Below, one piece after another: positions 12,276 to 23,959 of a stretch of 64,000 nucleotides of DNA. Source of the stretch: Westerdykella aurantiaca (taxonomy: Eukaryota > Ascomycota > Dothideomycetes > Pleosporales > Sporormiaceae); assembly GCA_030412805.1 (NCBI GenBank), contig JASJFJ010000001.1:3660501-3724500 (forward strand), given 5' to 3'. Under the pieces are notes generated by a model. It saw only the letters and a program-made list of their open reading frames with translations, searched no databases and had not been told where the DNA came from. The position numbers and the translations under genes are program-made. How positions within the stretch are numbered: position 1 is the first letter of the stretch; every line of letters begins with the position of its first letter.

Positions 12276-13231
12276 GGCTCAGGGAGAAGTGCGGTCCCCA
12301 GCTAGGTTGAGGGACCTCGAAAAAGTTGACGGGTGGGGGTTCTGCGGGCTGGCCGATGGAACAATCGACGATGGCTGAAAGAGAAGTACGGATACGGTCC
12401 GGCGCATTCAGGGAAAGGCGAGCGCACAGGCGGAGGAGTCAAGTTGGGGGTTGCGAACAAAGAAAATGCAGCGCAACGCTGAGGCGCGATCAGGCATCAC
12501 TTTGGAGTACGCAGCAGCATACGCCACGGTTAGCGATACACCGTGGCAGAGATTGATCGGTTGGGGGCCGAAAGGAATGAGTAGCAGGTCGAAGGTCTCG
12601 TCGGGGTACAGGTGGGAGAGGAAAGGAGGAATCAGTCACGGCTGGGGGGCGGGCTGAGGGTGCGCCCTTTTGGAGGCAGTGTTTCTTGAGAGAGGAGAGA
12701 ATGCGAGGTGCAGATGGGTAGTCTCGGCGGTCGCGTCTTTGTGGACAGTGGAGCAGCGGAGCTGCGTCTTCACGCCCTGCAAGCCACAGCCGCAATGTCG
12801 GATGTCCAGAGATGGACGAAATGCCACGGAGGCCCCGACGCAGTCGTAAACCCCGCCGCGCGAGAACATACACCTCCAGTCAGCCGCTAGACCGCTTCCG
12901 TACAATGCCCAGCATACCCAAAGTACGCCTTCATTTGCAGCCCACGCGAATTGTTGGATGGCAATGATCTCTTGCTAAAGGACGAGTCTTTATAAGACAA
13001 GGTCCAGCATAGAAGTGCCATAGATGCCTTGTCGGGGTAGACCGATAGGTATGGGGTAGGACGCGCTTCCATCCCGCCAGAGCATAGCATCCCAGAAGAC
13101 ATCGGATGGAATATTGATCATGTATTCGGGGGTAGTCAGGGGCCGCATAGTAACACGACCGAGGAGTATAGGTATGATACAGATGGAAAGACACAGATAC
13201 TGATACATCATAAACACTCGCCGCCCGCTGT
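12276..13231. other. Promoter side of the Zn2Cys6 gene, no supported gene
   Basis: About 950 bp upstream of the regulator's start codon and downstream of the Rml2 gene. Short frames on both strands lack domains. Regulator genes in fungi often have long leaders, which may account for part of it. Confidence 0.45.
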
Positions 13232-14454
13232 TTATCTCGGCCGCCGCTTGCCCTGGTTTCGCGGTCGGTCCTGGACGAGGAAAACGTGCTTGTTCCTCTT
13301 GTGTCTCGTCTTGTAACCGCCTTTGGCCTGTTCGATTCTATTAGCAGTGCACCTCCAGCCGCAGATACGGTACTCACCGGAGTGCCCCATGGGCTGACAG
13401 GGTGCACGTTACCCTTGGATTTACCACGTCCACCACCGTGGGGATGATCGGCTGCCCGACGTTAGTCCGCGGAATGCATAGAGAGAAGAGCAGTCATACC
13501 AGCGTTCATGGCGACACCACGGACCTCGGGCCGCTTGCCCATCCATCTTGCTCGACCAGCCTTGCCGAGCGACGTGAAATGGGACTGGATGTTGCTGGCA
13601 ACGCCAATGGTGCAGCATGCATCGGGGCTGACCTTGCGGATCTCTCCACTCTGCAGCCTGACGATGACGCTCTTGACATTGACGCCCTTGGGCGTCTCAA
13701 TCTCCTCCTTGTTGACCACAATGGCGTACGTGCCGGCGCTGCGGCAGAAGACACCTCCGCCCTTTGTCTTGGAGCCGACGTTGTAGACCTGAGTACCCAG
13801 CGGCACCATGTGAATGGGAAGACAGTTGCCTCGAGAGGCAGTCTTTGCAGCGAGCATACCGGGATCCATGACACCGCCCATGCTGTCCAACAGCTCCTGA
13901 GGGATACCGGAGCGATAGCTCTGAATCTCATCACCGGCCCTCATGCCGTCCGCAGCAACGATATACGACTTCTCTCCCGTCTCGACGCGAGTGATGAGGG
14001 CCAGGTGAGCGGTGCGGTTGGGGTCGTATTCGATTCGCTCCACGACGTGGACACCGGGAAGATAGCGCTTATAGTCGACGATCCGTATCCTCCTCTTGTG
14101 CCCACCTCCACGGTGCCGGACTGTGACCTGGCCACTGTTGTTTCGCCCTCCGAGATGCTGGCCCTTCTTCGCAATGGTGAGCTTGAGGTATGGGCGGCCC
14201 TTCCAGAGGTGGTCATTGACGGGACGTTTCAGATGGCGCAGACCGGGTGTGCGGGGCTTGTAGGTCCTCAATGGGATGAAGTGCTCCCTCCGGGATCCGC
14301 CCGTCTCCAACTGAGCGCCATTAACAGAGACGGTGGGATTGATGGCTGGCGGAGGAGCTGCATGTTCGACGGCGGTCGCATAGGTCCTAGCGGGCTGGGG
14401 GAAGGCCCTGGCGAGGCGTACGGGGAGCGAAAGACATATCCGTGGTTGCAACAT
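13232..14454 (-). CDS. RML2: Mitochondrial large-subunit ribosomal protein uL2m
   Basis: Exons (minus) 14454-13500, 13451-13378 and 13327-13232, giving 374 aa. An N-terminal Arg/Ala-rich presequence of about 30 residues (LPVRLARAFPQPARTYA) fits mitochondrial import. The uL2 fold follows, with LKRPVNDHLWKGRPY, RHRGGGHKRRIRIVDYKR and RSAGTYAIVV. The hallmark ADHPHGGGRGKS, which lines the peptidyl-transferase centre, is built only when the 48-nt intron 13499-13452 is removed. A third exon supplies the basic tail GGYKTR...RNKHVFLVQDRP. The protein is a core part of the mitoribosome. The gene diverges from cyclin B. Confidence 0.95.
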
Positions 14455-15521
14455 CTTTCACAAGCGGGGCCCTTGGGCCATTGGACGGTATAGGAGCGAG
14501 GGGATTGCACCTGGGCAGACGGCCACCTTTGGTTGACGTTCACAAGTGAATGTCGGATACAGAGTGGAGAGGACCCCGAAATTCTCAGGCTCGATCGAAA
14601 GCGGTTTAGCGCATCCGGGGTGAGGCCGAACGACATCATCCCTGCCCGACGCGGCGGCCCGGCAACCACGTCGACGAGCCTCAAAACCAAAATTGCTGTG
14701 CTCCTTCTTCTCTCTTCCCTCTCTCTCTCTTCACACTGCGATCCACCCATTATTGCCTGCACAGGCATTTGCCCTTTTTTATTCTGCACTCGAACTTCCC
14801 TACCTCGAGCGTGTTCCCACTTGCCCGAAGCGTACTCGCATCTCATCCGCCAGGCGGCGCGTGTCCTGGCTCTCCCGCGTCGGCGGTCCTTGCTAGGTAA
14901 GCAAACGTCGCGCTCTGATTGGCCCGCCAACACCCGCCTCCTTCCCTCACGCTGGCCGCGCGACTTTGGCGCAACTCTTGGAACCCTTGGAACGCTGGGA
15001 AAACCGGAACGGATGACTAAGCCCGTCCAGCCTGCTCTCATCCAAAACAAACCCGTGCTTCCAACATCAACATCCACAACACCTTGGCCGACCACCAGCT
15101 GCAACAACCTTCCCACGCACTTTTGCGCGTTGCTGTGCCTTCCGGAGCTGGACTTCTCTGCCGTCCCTCCAACCATCAACATCACGCCCGCTGGTCTCCA
15201 CGGATCTCTGTTTTCATTCTCCGCGTCCCCCATCACCATCGCTGCCCCATCTTATAGAGCGTGTCTGCTCCAGAGACAGTCGCGAGCTGACACGCCCACT
15301 CTGTCCAGCAGACCCTCGCATCTCTTCCGGTACACCCGCCTCCTCCTGGACCCTCATCGTCTGCCTTATTTTCGCTGGCTCTTCCTCTAGCATTCGGGGC
15401 AACTGACATTGTCAACAGTGCATCATAACAACACCGTTTATACTGCATTGAGGCGTAATACTTAATCCGATACCCTTCCCATACGGCATAGCCTTGCAGA
15501 ACTTATTTAATATTGCTTGCC
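14455..15521. promoter_or_regulatory. Divergent promoter region between RML2 and cyclin B
   Basis: About 1.07 kb separates the start codons of the uL2m gene (minus) and cyclin B (plus). A pyrimidine-rich stretch with CTCTCTCT lies near 14710-14735. A 286-codon frame crosses the region, but it has fungal-promoter composition and no domain. No specific factor site is claimed. Confidence 0.5.
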
Positions 15522-17207
15522 ATGTCTCAAGTCGTACGTTTTCCACCTTCCCCCCCTCCCAACATCACGTCGTCAGATGACCGCGTGTTGGGAGCCGACT
15601 TGGACCACCAGCTGTCTAACACGTATAAACAGAGTCGGTCCCTACGCCATAGGGTTGTGACGAATGAGAATGATGAGAATGCCGCCGTGACGCGTGTGAC
15701 GCGTGCGAAAAGCGCGGCTCTCAGCAGTAAAGACTCCGCATCAGACCCGCCCAAGAAGGCCCTGCAGTCGAAGAAGTCAACCACCGCCCTCACCGCAAAT
15801 GGCACGACGCAGACGAGGAAGCGTGCCGCGTTGGGCGACAAGAGCAACGTGACCAACACGGAGAGTTTGGGAGCCGGTGCCAAAGACGCGAAGGACAACA
15901 AGAAGCCATTGGCAAGCAAGACCGGTCCCGTGGCAAAGGCAGCACATCCTACCAAAATCCAGAAGCCTAGCAGGACAGCATCGACGCGTCATGTGGCCAA
16001 GGAGAAGACCACGTCCGAACTCAAGCGCCCGGCTAGCGGAGCTGGCATCGGCGGTGGTGCCACGAAGAAGCGAATCACATCCAAGCAGACCACCATAAAG
16101 GAGGATAATGAGGACGCAGAGAACGTCCCCCCGGCTCCACAGTCAAATGTGACGGTCGAGGCCGTCAAGGTCACGCAGACGACCAAGGTGGAGCAGGTCA
16201 AGGAGGCGGTCGAGATCTACGAAGAGGACACCGAAGAGCAAGAGGTGATTCAGGACTTGGACGAGGAGGACGCCAAGGATCCGTTGATGGTTTCCGAGTA
16301 TGTTGTGGAGATCTTTGAGTATCTGAAGGAGCTTGAGGTGGCCACCATGCCAAACCCCAACTACATGGACAACCAGAACGACCTGGAGTGGAAGCTGCGC
16401 GGCATCCTTGTCGACTGGCTGATCGAGGTCCAGACGCGGTTCGGCCTTTATCCCGAGACCCTCTTCCTTGCCGTGAACATCATCGACCGTTTCCTCTCAA
16501 CCAAGGCCGTTGAGCTCGATCGCCTGCAGCTTGTCGGTGTCACCGCCATGTTCATTGCATCCAAGTACGAAGAGATCCTATCTCCCCATGTCGGAAGCTT
16601 CCGCCATCTGGCCGAGGATGGTTTCACCGAGGATGAGATTCTGAGTGCTGAGCGGTTCGTTCTCGCCGCCCTCAACTATGACCTCAGCTACCCCAACCCT
16701 ATGAACTTCCTGCGCCGGATATCCAAGGCCGACAACTACGACATTCATACGCGTACCCTCGGCAAATACCTCATGGAGATCAGCTGCTTGGACCATCGGT
16801 TCATTGCACACCCCCCAAGCCAGGTTGCTGCTGCCGCCATGTATCTGTCTCGGATGGTTCTGGAGCGTGGTCCATGGGTAAGTTCGATACAGAGTTCCGG
16901 CCTCGAACCATGCTAACCTTCCCCTTAGGACGCGACCCTAGCTCACTACGCCGGCTACACCGAGGAGGAGATCCAACCTGTTGTCGAATTGATGATCGAC
17001 TATCTTTCTAGCCCAGTGATCCACGAAGCATTCTTCAAGAAGTATGCTAGCAAGAGATTTATGAAGGGTAAGCTTTTCGGATGATTGTCTTTCTCAAAGA
17101 GCAAGTGCTGATGACCGCTAGCATCCATCCACCTCCGCCGGTGGGCCAAGGAGTACGTAGCGCAGTGGGGTAACAGCCTCAAGGAGAACTCCAAACCCCG
17201 GAAATGA
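15522..17207 (+). CDS. nimE: G2/M B-type cyclin
   Basis: Exons 15522-15533, 15633-16877, 16929-17067 and 17122-17207, giving 493 aa. The first intron is 99 nt and in frame, so a read-through form 33 residues longer cannot be excluded; GTACGT, CTAAC and ACAG support splicing. The N-terminal 240 residues are Lys/Ala/Thr-rich and hold a destruction-box match, RAALGDKSN. The cyclin box starts near residue 250 with LRGILVDWLIEVQTRFGL, followed by FLSTKAVELDRLQLVGVTA and KYEEI, and the C-terminal cyclin fold includes HPPSQVAAAAMYLSR. It should bind Cdk1 and drive mitotic entry, with APC/C-dependent removal through the destruction box. The symbol follows the Aspergillus homologue. Confidence 0.92.
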
Positions 17208-18046
17208 ACGCGAAAGTGACCTTTACGACGCAATTTGACTGTTGCACTGCGAATCTGTTCTTCAGTGTCAACATCACTAGCCCCCGCGTCCCGTCCCGTT
17301 GCTTTTCGACGGACGCGCTTGGCGTCAACGACTTCGATTTCGTCGCGGCCTATGTACGCCCATATTCTCACTATTCATGTTTGCATTTTGGCGTCAACCC
17401 CGGGCGGCGTTCGGAAAGGGGCACTTGGGTAGCGCGGGGTGTTTGGCGGATCCCTGCGCTTCAGTATGCGGTTCTTAGCTTTCCAGGATGGCGTAATAGG
17501 GTGTTTATACCTGGTCGTCCTTGTTCCTTGGTGGCGCGTTGGAGCCCGGTTCCTGTTCTGTTTATTTTCATCTCTGCAAAAGGCTCTGGATACGACATCA
17601 TAGCTCTATGGATGGTATACCAAATGGTGGTGGCTATGACGGCTATTGATTGTGGTGGTGCGGGCTACGCTACATGTACAAGTAGTCACGCGGGTAGGAG
17701 CGTGATAGCAATGAGAGCCGCATTAGAGCTTTATCGTCGTAGTTGAGATGGGATGGTGAGTGAACCAACCTGGGAGCTCTTTTTAAGCTTGCCCAGGGGA
17801 GCTCCATAGCTCGATCGTACTAGCCGTTTCTGGAAATCCACCTCGAATCCGCGACCTCGGGACGCGAGGCGCGGGGTGGAACTGGATTTCACCGCCCGGC
17901 AGAATAGCCAACATCGTCTCATCCATCGTCTGATGTTCCGGATCTCGTTCTCTGGAATTACACCGTTATACACTTTCCGAACACTCGTATTCCGTTCTTT
18001 GGTTTAGCAAATCAGTCGGAAACTGAAGCAAGACATCTCATTCATC
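17208..18046. other. Intergenic region, no supported gene
   Basis: Spacer of 839 bp between cyclin B and NAS6, both on the plus strand. It should contain the cyclin 3' UTR and the NAS6 promoter. No domain-bearing frame or RNA gene was seen. Confidence 0.5.
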
Positions 18047-18873
18047 ATGGCGGAAGATCCGAAAGCCAAATACGCCCTCCACGAAGCATGCCGTGAAGGC
18101 CAAAGTACGTCCGTCTCTAACTGGCACCCTCCACCCTCTCCTCTCCTCTCCTTCAAGTCTCAATTCGCACCACAAGACCAGCGAGCTAACCACGCCCCTC
18201 CGCACCAGCCCAAAAAGCCGAATCCCTCCTCCACGCCAACCCGTCCCTCGCCCTCCTCCACGACCCAGACTCCCGCCTCCCCCTCCACTGGGCCGTCTCC
18301 TTCTCCCACCTCCCCATCATCGAGCTCCTCATCCCCGCCTCGGGCAAACACTTCGACGTCGACGCCACCGACGGCGCAGGCTGGACGCCCCTGATGATGG
18401 CCTGCTCGCGCCCCAACGCCGACCTCGACATCGTCAAGCTGCTGCTCGCCAAGGACGCGAACCCCAACGCGAAGAACCACGCCGGCCAGACGGCGCTGCA
18501 CTTCGCCGCCAGCAAGGCGAACCTCGACGTCGCGAGGTTGCTGCTGGCGAGCGGCGGGTCCGCCCGCCTCAGGGATAATCGAGATCAATTGCCGCTGCAC
18601 CGCGCCGCGGCCGTGGGGTCGGTGCCCATGATCAAGTTGCTGCTGGGCGAGGGCAAGAGTCCGCTCAATGCGTCGGATGTCGATGGCCAGACTGCGCTTC
18701 ATCATGCGGTGAGCGAGGGGCATGGGGATGCGGCGATGGCGTTGCTGGGGGCTGGCGCGGAGTGGGATAAGGAGGATAAGGAGGGGAAGAAGGCGTTGGA
18801 GTTGGCGCCCGATGCGAGGACGAAGACGTACATCTTGAAGGCGGCGGAACGGGAGGGGATTGACTTGGAGTAG
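18047..18873 (+). CDS. NAS6: Ankyrin-repeat proteasome assembly chaperone Nas6 (gankyrin)
   Basis: Exons 18047-18104 and 18209-18873, giving 240 aa, close to gankyrin and yeast Nas6 in length. The protein is almost entirely ankyrin repeats: SRLPLHWAVSF, GWTPLMMACS, GQTALHFAASK, DQLPLHRAAAVGSVPMIKLL and GQTALHHAVSEG occur at regular spacing. Gankyrin/Nas6 binds the C-terminal domain of the Rpt3 ATPase and guides assembly of the 19S regulatory particle. A Tma17-like gene lies about 4 kb downstream on the other strand. The GC-rich exon 2 explains long antisense frames, which I ignored. Confidence 0.9.
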
Positions 18874-19195
18874 CATGATCAGCGGTGCTCTGAGGCGGAA
18901 AGGACCTGTGTGATGGTGGATCGAAGGACAAGCTGAGCATGGCATGGACTGGCGTTTGATATGATACCCTTGATTTGGCATACATGCATGGAATAAAAAA
19001 ACCGATCATTTCGATGCCAATGCCTCAAACTGCCATCAAATAAGCCTTCATGAAAACATAATTAGTCGGTCGCTTTTACCACCGACGCGAATGAGGAGAA
19101 CAAACACGGCCACGCCGGCCGGGAAGAAAAAGACGAGACAGCCACGAGGCCCGTCATCTAAGTAATCCCTCCCATTCCAGTGCAACCCTTCCCTT
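18874..19195. other. Convergent 3' spacer
   Basis: Spacer of 322 bp between the NAS6 stop and the stop of the coiled-coil gene. It is AT-richer than the coding flanks and shows no further feature. Confidence 0.6.
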
Positions 19196-21951
19196 CTACT
19201 TCATCGTCTCCACCAAATCCCTATAAATCTTCTTCAGATCCGCCACATCCCCCTCCAATTCCTCCACCTGCTCGCTCTTCTCCCCCAACATCTCAAGCGT
19301 GGTCTCGTACCTCTCGTTCATCTCCGCCAACTCCTTTTCCAACCTCCCCACCTTCTCTTCCAGACCTCTCTTCTCCTCAATTTCCCGCATGAGCGCCACG
19401 ACCGACTCGCGCGCCTCGTCGCGCTGCGCCACCAACCGCCCCAACTCTTCCTTATTCGTCGCCCGCTCTGATTCCAGGCGCCGGATTGTCGCGCTCATGC
19501 GCTCGACGAGCTGGACAGAGGGCCCCGCCCCGGCGGTGGAGACGGAGATCATGTCGTTGATTGTGCGTTGCGGTGAGGAGGTGCCCATTTCGAACGTCTC
19601 GTCGTGGTCGAAGGTATGGATGGAAGGGGTGTTGGAGCCGTTGAAGCCGTTGAGGTTGGAGGGAATGGAGTCTTGCCGCTGTGGCGGCCCTATTTCTGAA
19701 CTGCGTAGGATGTCCGGACTGCGAAGGTTATGGCTGGGTCTTGAGCGGGCCGTGGAGGGTCGTCGATCTTCGGCGAGCATACGGTCCATGGGGGAGAGTG
19801 GCAGGTCAGCGGTCGAAGGAGATCGAGGCATTCCTCTCCTGCTGAGCCCGAGTGGGTCGGGAGAGTTCTTGCGGTTTAACGTGGATGGAGAGGAAGTGCG
19901 AAGATAAGTGCTCTCTGACGCTGCGTATTGGGACTGTATTTCTGATCTCAATTTCGCCTTTTCCTCTTCCAGTTTCTGTTGGAAGTCGGCCTCCATCACT
20001 TTTCTCTCTCTCTCAAGATCCGCGCGTGCCTCTTCCGCCGCCTGTTCCGCCTGCGTCATGCGGGCTTGCATCTTCTCGGTTGACGCTCGTTGTGCGGCAA
20101 GATCCTGCTCCAAAGTCCGGGCTCTCTCGTTGATGCCTTCAAGTTCATCTTCGAGCCTACGGGCCTTGGAATTAACTTCTCGTGCTTTTCGTCGAATGTC
20201 GGATTCCCGCTTCGCAGTCTCATCCCGCTCTTTTTCTAGGGCGGCAACGCGAGACGTCAGTGTCCCCTCAATGCCTTGCCAATTTTCCGAGGCGAGTGCA
20301 TATTGCGTCTGTAGGGTTTCAATCTGGCGCAGCAGTTTGGCGTGGGAGTCACCAGTCGCTGAGGAAGATACTTCCTCCGAGCGGCTACGGATGAGTTCTA
20401 ATTTGGTTTCGAGATTCTAGCGTTCCGTCAGTACGGCTCCAGGCAAAGAAGGCATTATTCGAAGGCTTACAGCGATCTCTCCACGCAGCTCCAGCTCCAC
20501 AACATTAGCCTTTTCGCGTTGTCGTGTAGCCTCATCCTTAGCCTCCTGAAGCTCTCGCTTGCCACGGTCTTCTGCGAGCTTCTTTTCTATCCGAAGATTC
20601 TCAATATCTTCCTTGAGCGAAGCAGTGACCCGCTTTTCAGCTTCCAAAGCCCCAGCTTGGACCCGCTTCTCGGCGTCTTCGGCTTTGGCAAGGGCGTTGC
20701 TCAATTGTCTCCTGAGCTCCGCTATTGTGAGCCCAGCCTCTTCCCGCTCTGCTCTGATGAGTTCTATGTCCTTCTCGATCTTACTGACGATCTTAAGCTT
20801 CTGTTGGGCAGCTTTTTCTGCAGCCTCCGCCCGCCTAGCTTTCTCTGTCTGCTCCGCAGTAGTTTTCTCTGCTTTGGCCAGCCGTTGCTTGATTGCCTCT
20901 ATTTGCTTATCCGTCTCCTGCGACTTTGCGTGCATTTTTCTGATCGTAGCAAGATGATTCATTTCCTTCTTCGAAAGCTTTTGGCCTTCTTCCATGAGGG
21001 CCGCGATCTGAGCGTCCTTTTCTGCCAGCTTCCTGTCCGCGGGTGTTGCTTCCGAATCCGCAGATGCAGACGTGGCAGAAGCTGCCAATTGCTTCGTTAA
21101 GTACTCGAGCTTGGATTGTAGCGAGTCGATGCGCTCAAGATGGGAATGTAGTTCCTCCCGGTGCTCGCGAAGCTTCTCTTCGTGTGTCTTCTGTAAAGCA
21201 GTGAGTTCTGCCTCCAGATCTTCGGGAGATCGTGGCAAGGCCACCCCTGTCTCCGCAAGTGTAGAGCCATCTATAGAGGGTCGAGAGGGGTCGCTATCTA
21301 TCGACGGGCGAGGTGATGCGTTTTCAGGAGTGACGATTGATGGAATGGTCATGGCGGGCAAGGGAATAGAGGCCGGTTGTTCCGCTACCATCGGCGCAGG
21401 CGACGTAGGTACACGAACAGAGTCCGTAGAGGCGCGTGTGATTGCTTCGCTCTTCTTGTCGTCCTGCGCTTTTCCCCCTTCATCTTCTGCGCTCGGTGCT
21501 GCCTCGGATCGCTTCGATTCCATGCTTGCTCTACCAGTATCCGCACCCGCCACTGTGTTCCTCACCGCGGGGCTTTGAGGCCTCGAGATCGACTCCGTAG
21601 AAGCTCTGGGACTTTCGGAGCGCTGGTTCACGGCTCTTGCCAGCCGATCTTGGAGGGTCGAACTTGGTCTGCTCCTAGTTGACGAAGTTCGTGAGACTCC
21701 TATAGATTTTGTAAGCACTGGTGCTCCATCCCACAACGTCATTCTACACCGTTCCTAAAGCCACTGGACACACCTTGATCAACCTGCAACTTCTGCTTCT
21801 CAGCCGCTTCCTGTTTGGCCGCTGCCTCCGCCGCTCTCGACTTCGCGCTCGCCTGGCTGTCGTCCGCAAGAATAGTGTCCAGACGCGACTCAAGACCGGC
21901 CACCGCGCCGGAGAGGAGTGAACCCCATCGTGAACCTTGCTGCCCGCTCAT
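19196..21951 (-). CDS. TMF/Sgm1-type golgin, coiled-coil protein
   Basis: Exons (minus) 21951-21774, 21699-20471 and 20416-19196, giving 875 aa. The protein starts with RWGSLLSGAVAGLESRLDTIL, the usual opening of fungal TMF proteins. A Ser/Thr-rich disordered region (about 60-190) precedes long heptad-rich coiled coils at about 200-560 and 740-875. The last 100 residues (ending DVADLKKIYRDLVETMK) match the conserved TATA-element-modulatory-factor C-terminal domain, which binds Rab6/Ypt6-family GTPases at the Golgi. In yeast the homologue is Sgm1. I infer a vesicle-tethering role at the trans-Golgi. Confidence 0.85.
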
Positions 21952-23048
21952 GAGGGTAGCAAATGAGCCGACAGATGTCGTCAGGCTTCAGTAGGGTATT
22001 CCAGTATAGATCTTTGTAGCGATCACCGAGGGCTCGTCCTTCTTTTCGGTCCATTCATGGCTTGTGTGTGTAGGGCTCCAGGTTATCCGCTGGAGAAGCA
22101 GACGGAGGCTAGTACCTGGACCAATGCAGGATCGTGGAGGTTGAGCGGGGGATTGCAGGAATGTTGGACGACCGACGGAGCGAATTATCCACAATATTTC
22201 TGTTCCTGATTGTAGTCGACCTCCGCCGCAGTGGAATGGAGGCGTGGAGTACAGAAACGTCGCCGCAACTCGGTGTAAGGTGGCAGACTTGCGCTTTCCT
22301 AATGACGGGAATGCTGATGGCGTACGATGAGGGTCCGTGCACATCTCTAATCTCACTACCACCGACGATTGACATCTGGGCACCTGGGGGGCCGCGTGTC
22401 CTGCACTCGTAACGTGATCGTTTCTTCGGCATATAAATTTCCATTCAAAGCTATCAGACTGGAGCATTAGCAGACTCTTCCCCGGAAGCGATTGATGTGT
22501 ACTAGCCGCCATTTCCTTCGTACCTAGCCATTTACGAGCTATTTATAGCTCTCGTGTTCGTTCTAGATGAAGACTCTCTCAACGACTCTACAAATTCGAA
22601 GGAAAATATACTATTCGAATGATGACAGTCGGAGGTCGTCTCTCAAGATCTACCTCGTAGAAAATCCATTCTGTACCCACTATCTCCTTCTATCACCCCT
22701 TCCCCCTTCACCATACTGGATCCACCAAATCCCTAACCCCCCCCCAAAACACACACTCTCTCTCTCTGTCTCCCTCTCTCTCTCTCTTCTTCGGCCTCCT
22801 CACACGGACGCAGTGCATCTAACTGCCTGTTCATTAGCGCCCAGTTATCTTCGCTCTCGATAGTGCTGGCCCACTTGCGACAGACGCGGTAGACCATTGC
22901 TAGATCTAGGAGGTTGGATGAGTGGCATCGTCGTTGATAGGCCCGGCGTTCCTGGGTCCTCATATCGAAAGCCAATGTGCTGGATAGAGTGGCGTGGTTT
23001 AGATGTTCCCGGATCCAAGAGCCATGATCGTTGAGCTTAGGCAAGGGT
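21952..23048. other. Promoter of the golgin gene and 3' region of the Tma17-like gene
   Basis: Nearly 1.1 kb. A CT-rich microsatellite lies at about 22754-22789. A 114-codon minus-strand frame (23077-22733) runs across the Tma17-like stop in another frame and has protein-like composition at first, but it ends in the CT repeat and I could not tie it to any family. Confidence 0.45.
22754..22789 (+). repeat. CT-rich microsatellite
   Basis: Imperfect run of CT dinucleotides with single G and extra C interruptions. On the opposite strand it reads as GA repeats and inflates a spurious Arg/Glu-rich frame. Confidence 0.85.
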
Positions 23049-23630
23049 TCATAGGTAAACACCCTCCTCTTCGGCATTAGTGACCCCGTTACTCTGCTCT
23101 TGACTTGCTGCTGGTTGTTGCTGAGCCTGTCCCTGTCCTTGGGTTTGCTGAGCTTCTCTTGCCCTCAACCCTGCCCCCCTTAAACCGTGCTCAGACGCCA
23201 ATCCCGCATCTCCCTCCATCTCCCCTAGGTTCGGTATCTCCTGCCTTTGCCTCGTTCCTTCTCCGGCACCGTTGTCCTCCCCAGTCAGATCTATGATCAC
23301 CGGTTCTTGCCCCTCCCCTGCACCATTGTCTCCATTGACTTTCCCCTCCCCTTCCTCCAAGGGGAGTCCTCTGATTTCTGTAATCTCCTTCTTGACCAGT
23401 TCGATTCTTTCCTCCATCCGCCTGATCACCTCCTTGTTCTCGATCAGCGCTTCGTAGCAGTCGCGGTCGCTCTCTTGGCGGATGTATTCTTCCAGTTCAG
23501 CGTTCGACTTCTCCAGATGTGTGATAGAGGTTTTGAGTTCGGCGATTTTGGCGTGCAAGCTGGAGATAGGGAGCTCGGTCAAGGCGGCGGCGAAGCGGGC
23601 GGCAGTAATAGGCAGAGATTCCGCGGACAT
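23049..23630 (-). CDS. TMA17: Tma17-like proteasome-assembly chaperone (tentative)
   Basis: Single exon of 193 aa. The first ATG (23630) has a good context (CCACC before ATG); the frame upstream opens only with GTG. Residues 1-100 form the conserved part: LPITAARFAAALTELPISSL, then an alpha-helical hairpin with THLEKSNAELEEYI and ENKEVIRRMEERIELVKKEI. The spacing of NSI/TSI-HL..SN, EN..V and ER motifs follows yeast Tma17/Adc17, a stress-induced chaperone that helps Rpt6 join Rpt3 in the 19S base. The last 90 residues are acidic and Gln/Gly-rich with a near-repeat NGDNGAGEG / GEDNGAGEG. Homology is inferred from motif spacing, so the symbol is provisional. Confidence 0.6.
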   Translation of the reverse strand: MSAESLPITAARFAAALTELPISSLHAKIAELKTSITHLEKSNAELEEYIRQESDRDCYEALIENKEVIRRMEERIELVKKEITEIRGLPLEEGEGKVNGDNGAGEGQEPVIIDLTGEDNGAGEGTRQRQEIPNLGEMEGDAGLASEHGLRGAGLRAREAQQTQGQGQAQQQPAASQEQSNGVTNAEEEGVYL

Positions 23631-23959
23631 GGTGGATCGATCTGGGATTATTGAACCGATGACTAGGTGGTATTCGAATTGGGAAATATCAGCCACTGAT
23701 TTTGTGAACAGTTGTTGGATCGCCTGAGCAGTGCTCGCTGTGAAATGTTTATGAGGACGTTAAGGCTAATGTTAAGCTGCAGCTGGTACAGGAATAGGTG
23801 GGGGAGCTTGAGCCCGGAATGCTGGCCCGTGCGTTTCGGATTTGGACTTCACTCATTATTCTCCACGAGACTCTCGCGCGCACTTCCCTTCGACCCATGC
23901 CGGTATAGCACGATTTTTGTTTCCCCTCCCTTCCAGGCGGTTGCGCCTTTGTTTCAACC
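23631..23959. promoter_or_regulatory. Divergent promoter between the Tma17-like and rhomboid genes
   Basis: Start codons lie 329 bp apart in head-to-head order, so both genes are probably driven from this interval. No specific factor site is evident. Confidence 0.5.

Noticed and set aside
13466..13473. Perfect PDRE octamer TCCGCGGA
   Set aside because: It lies inside an intron of RML2, far from any transporter; about one such octamer is expected by chance in 64 kb.
14533..15390. 286-codon plus-strand frame between RML2 and cyclin B
   Set aside because: Low-complexity Ser/Pro/Thr/Leu composition, no domain, and it lies in a divergent promoter.
22733..23077. 114-codon minus-strand frame overlapping the end of the Tma17-like gene
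   Set aside because: Overlaps a better gene in another frame, ends in a CT/GA microsatellite, and shows no family signal.
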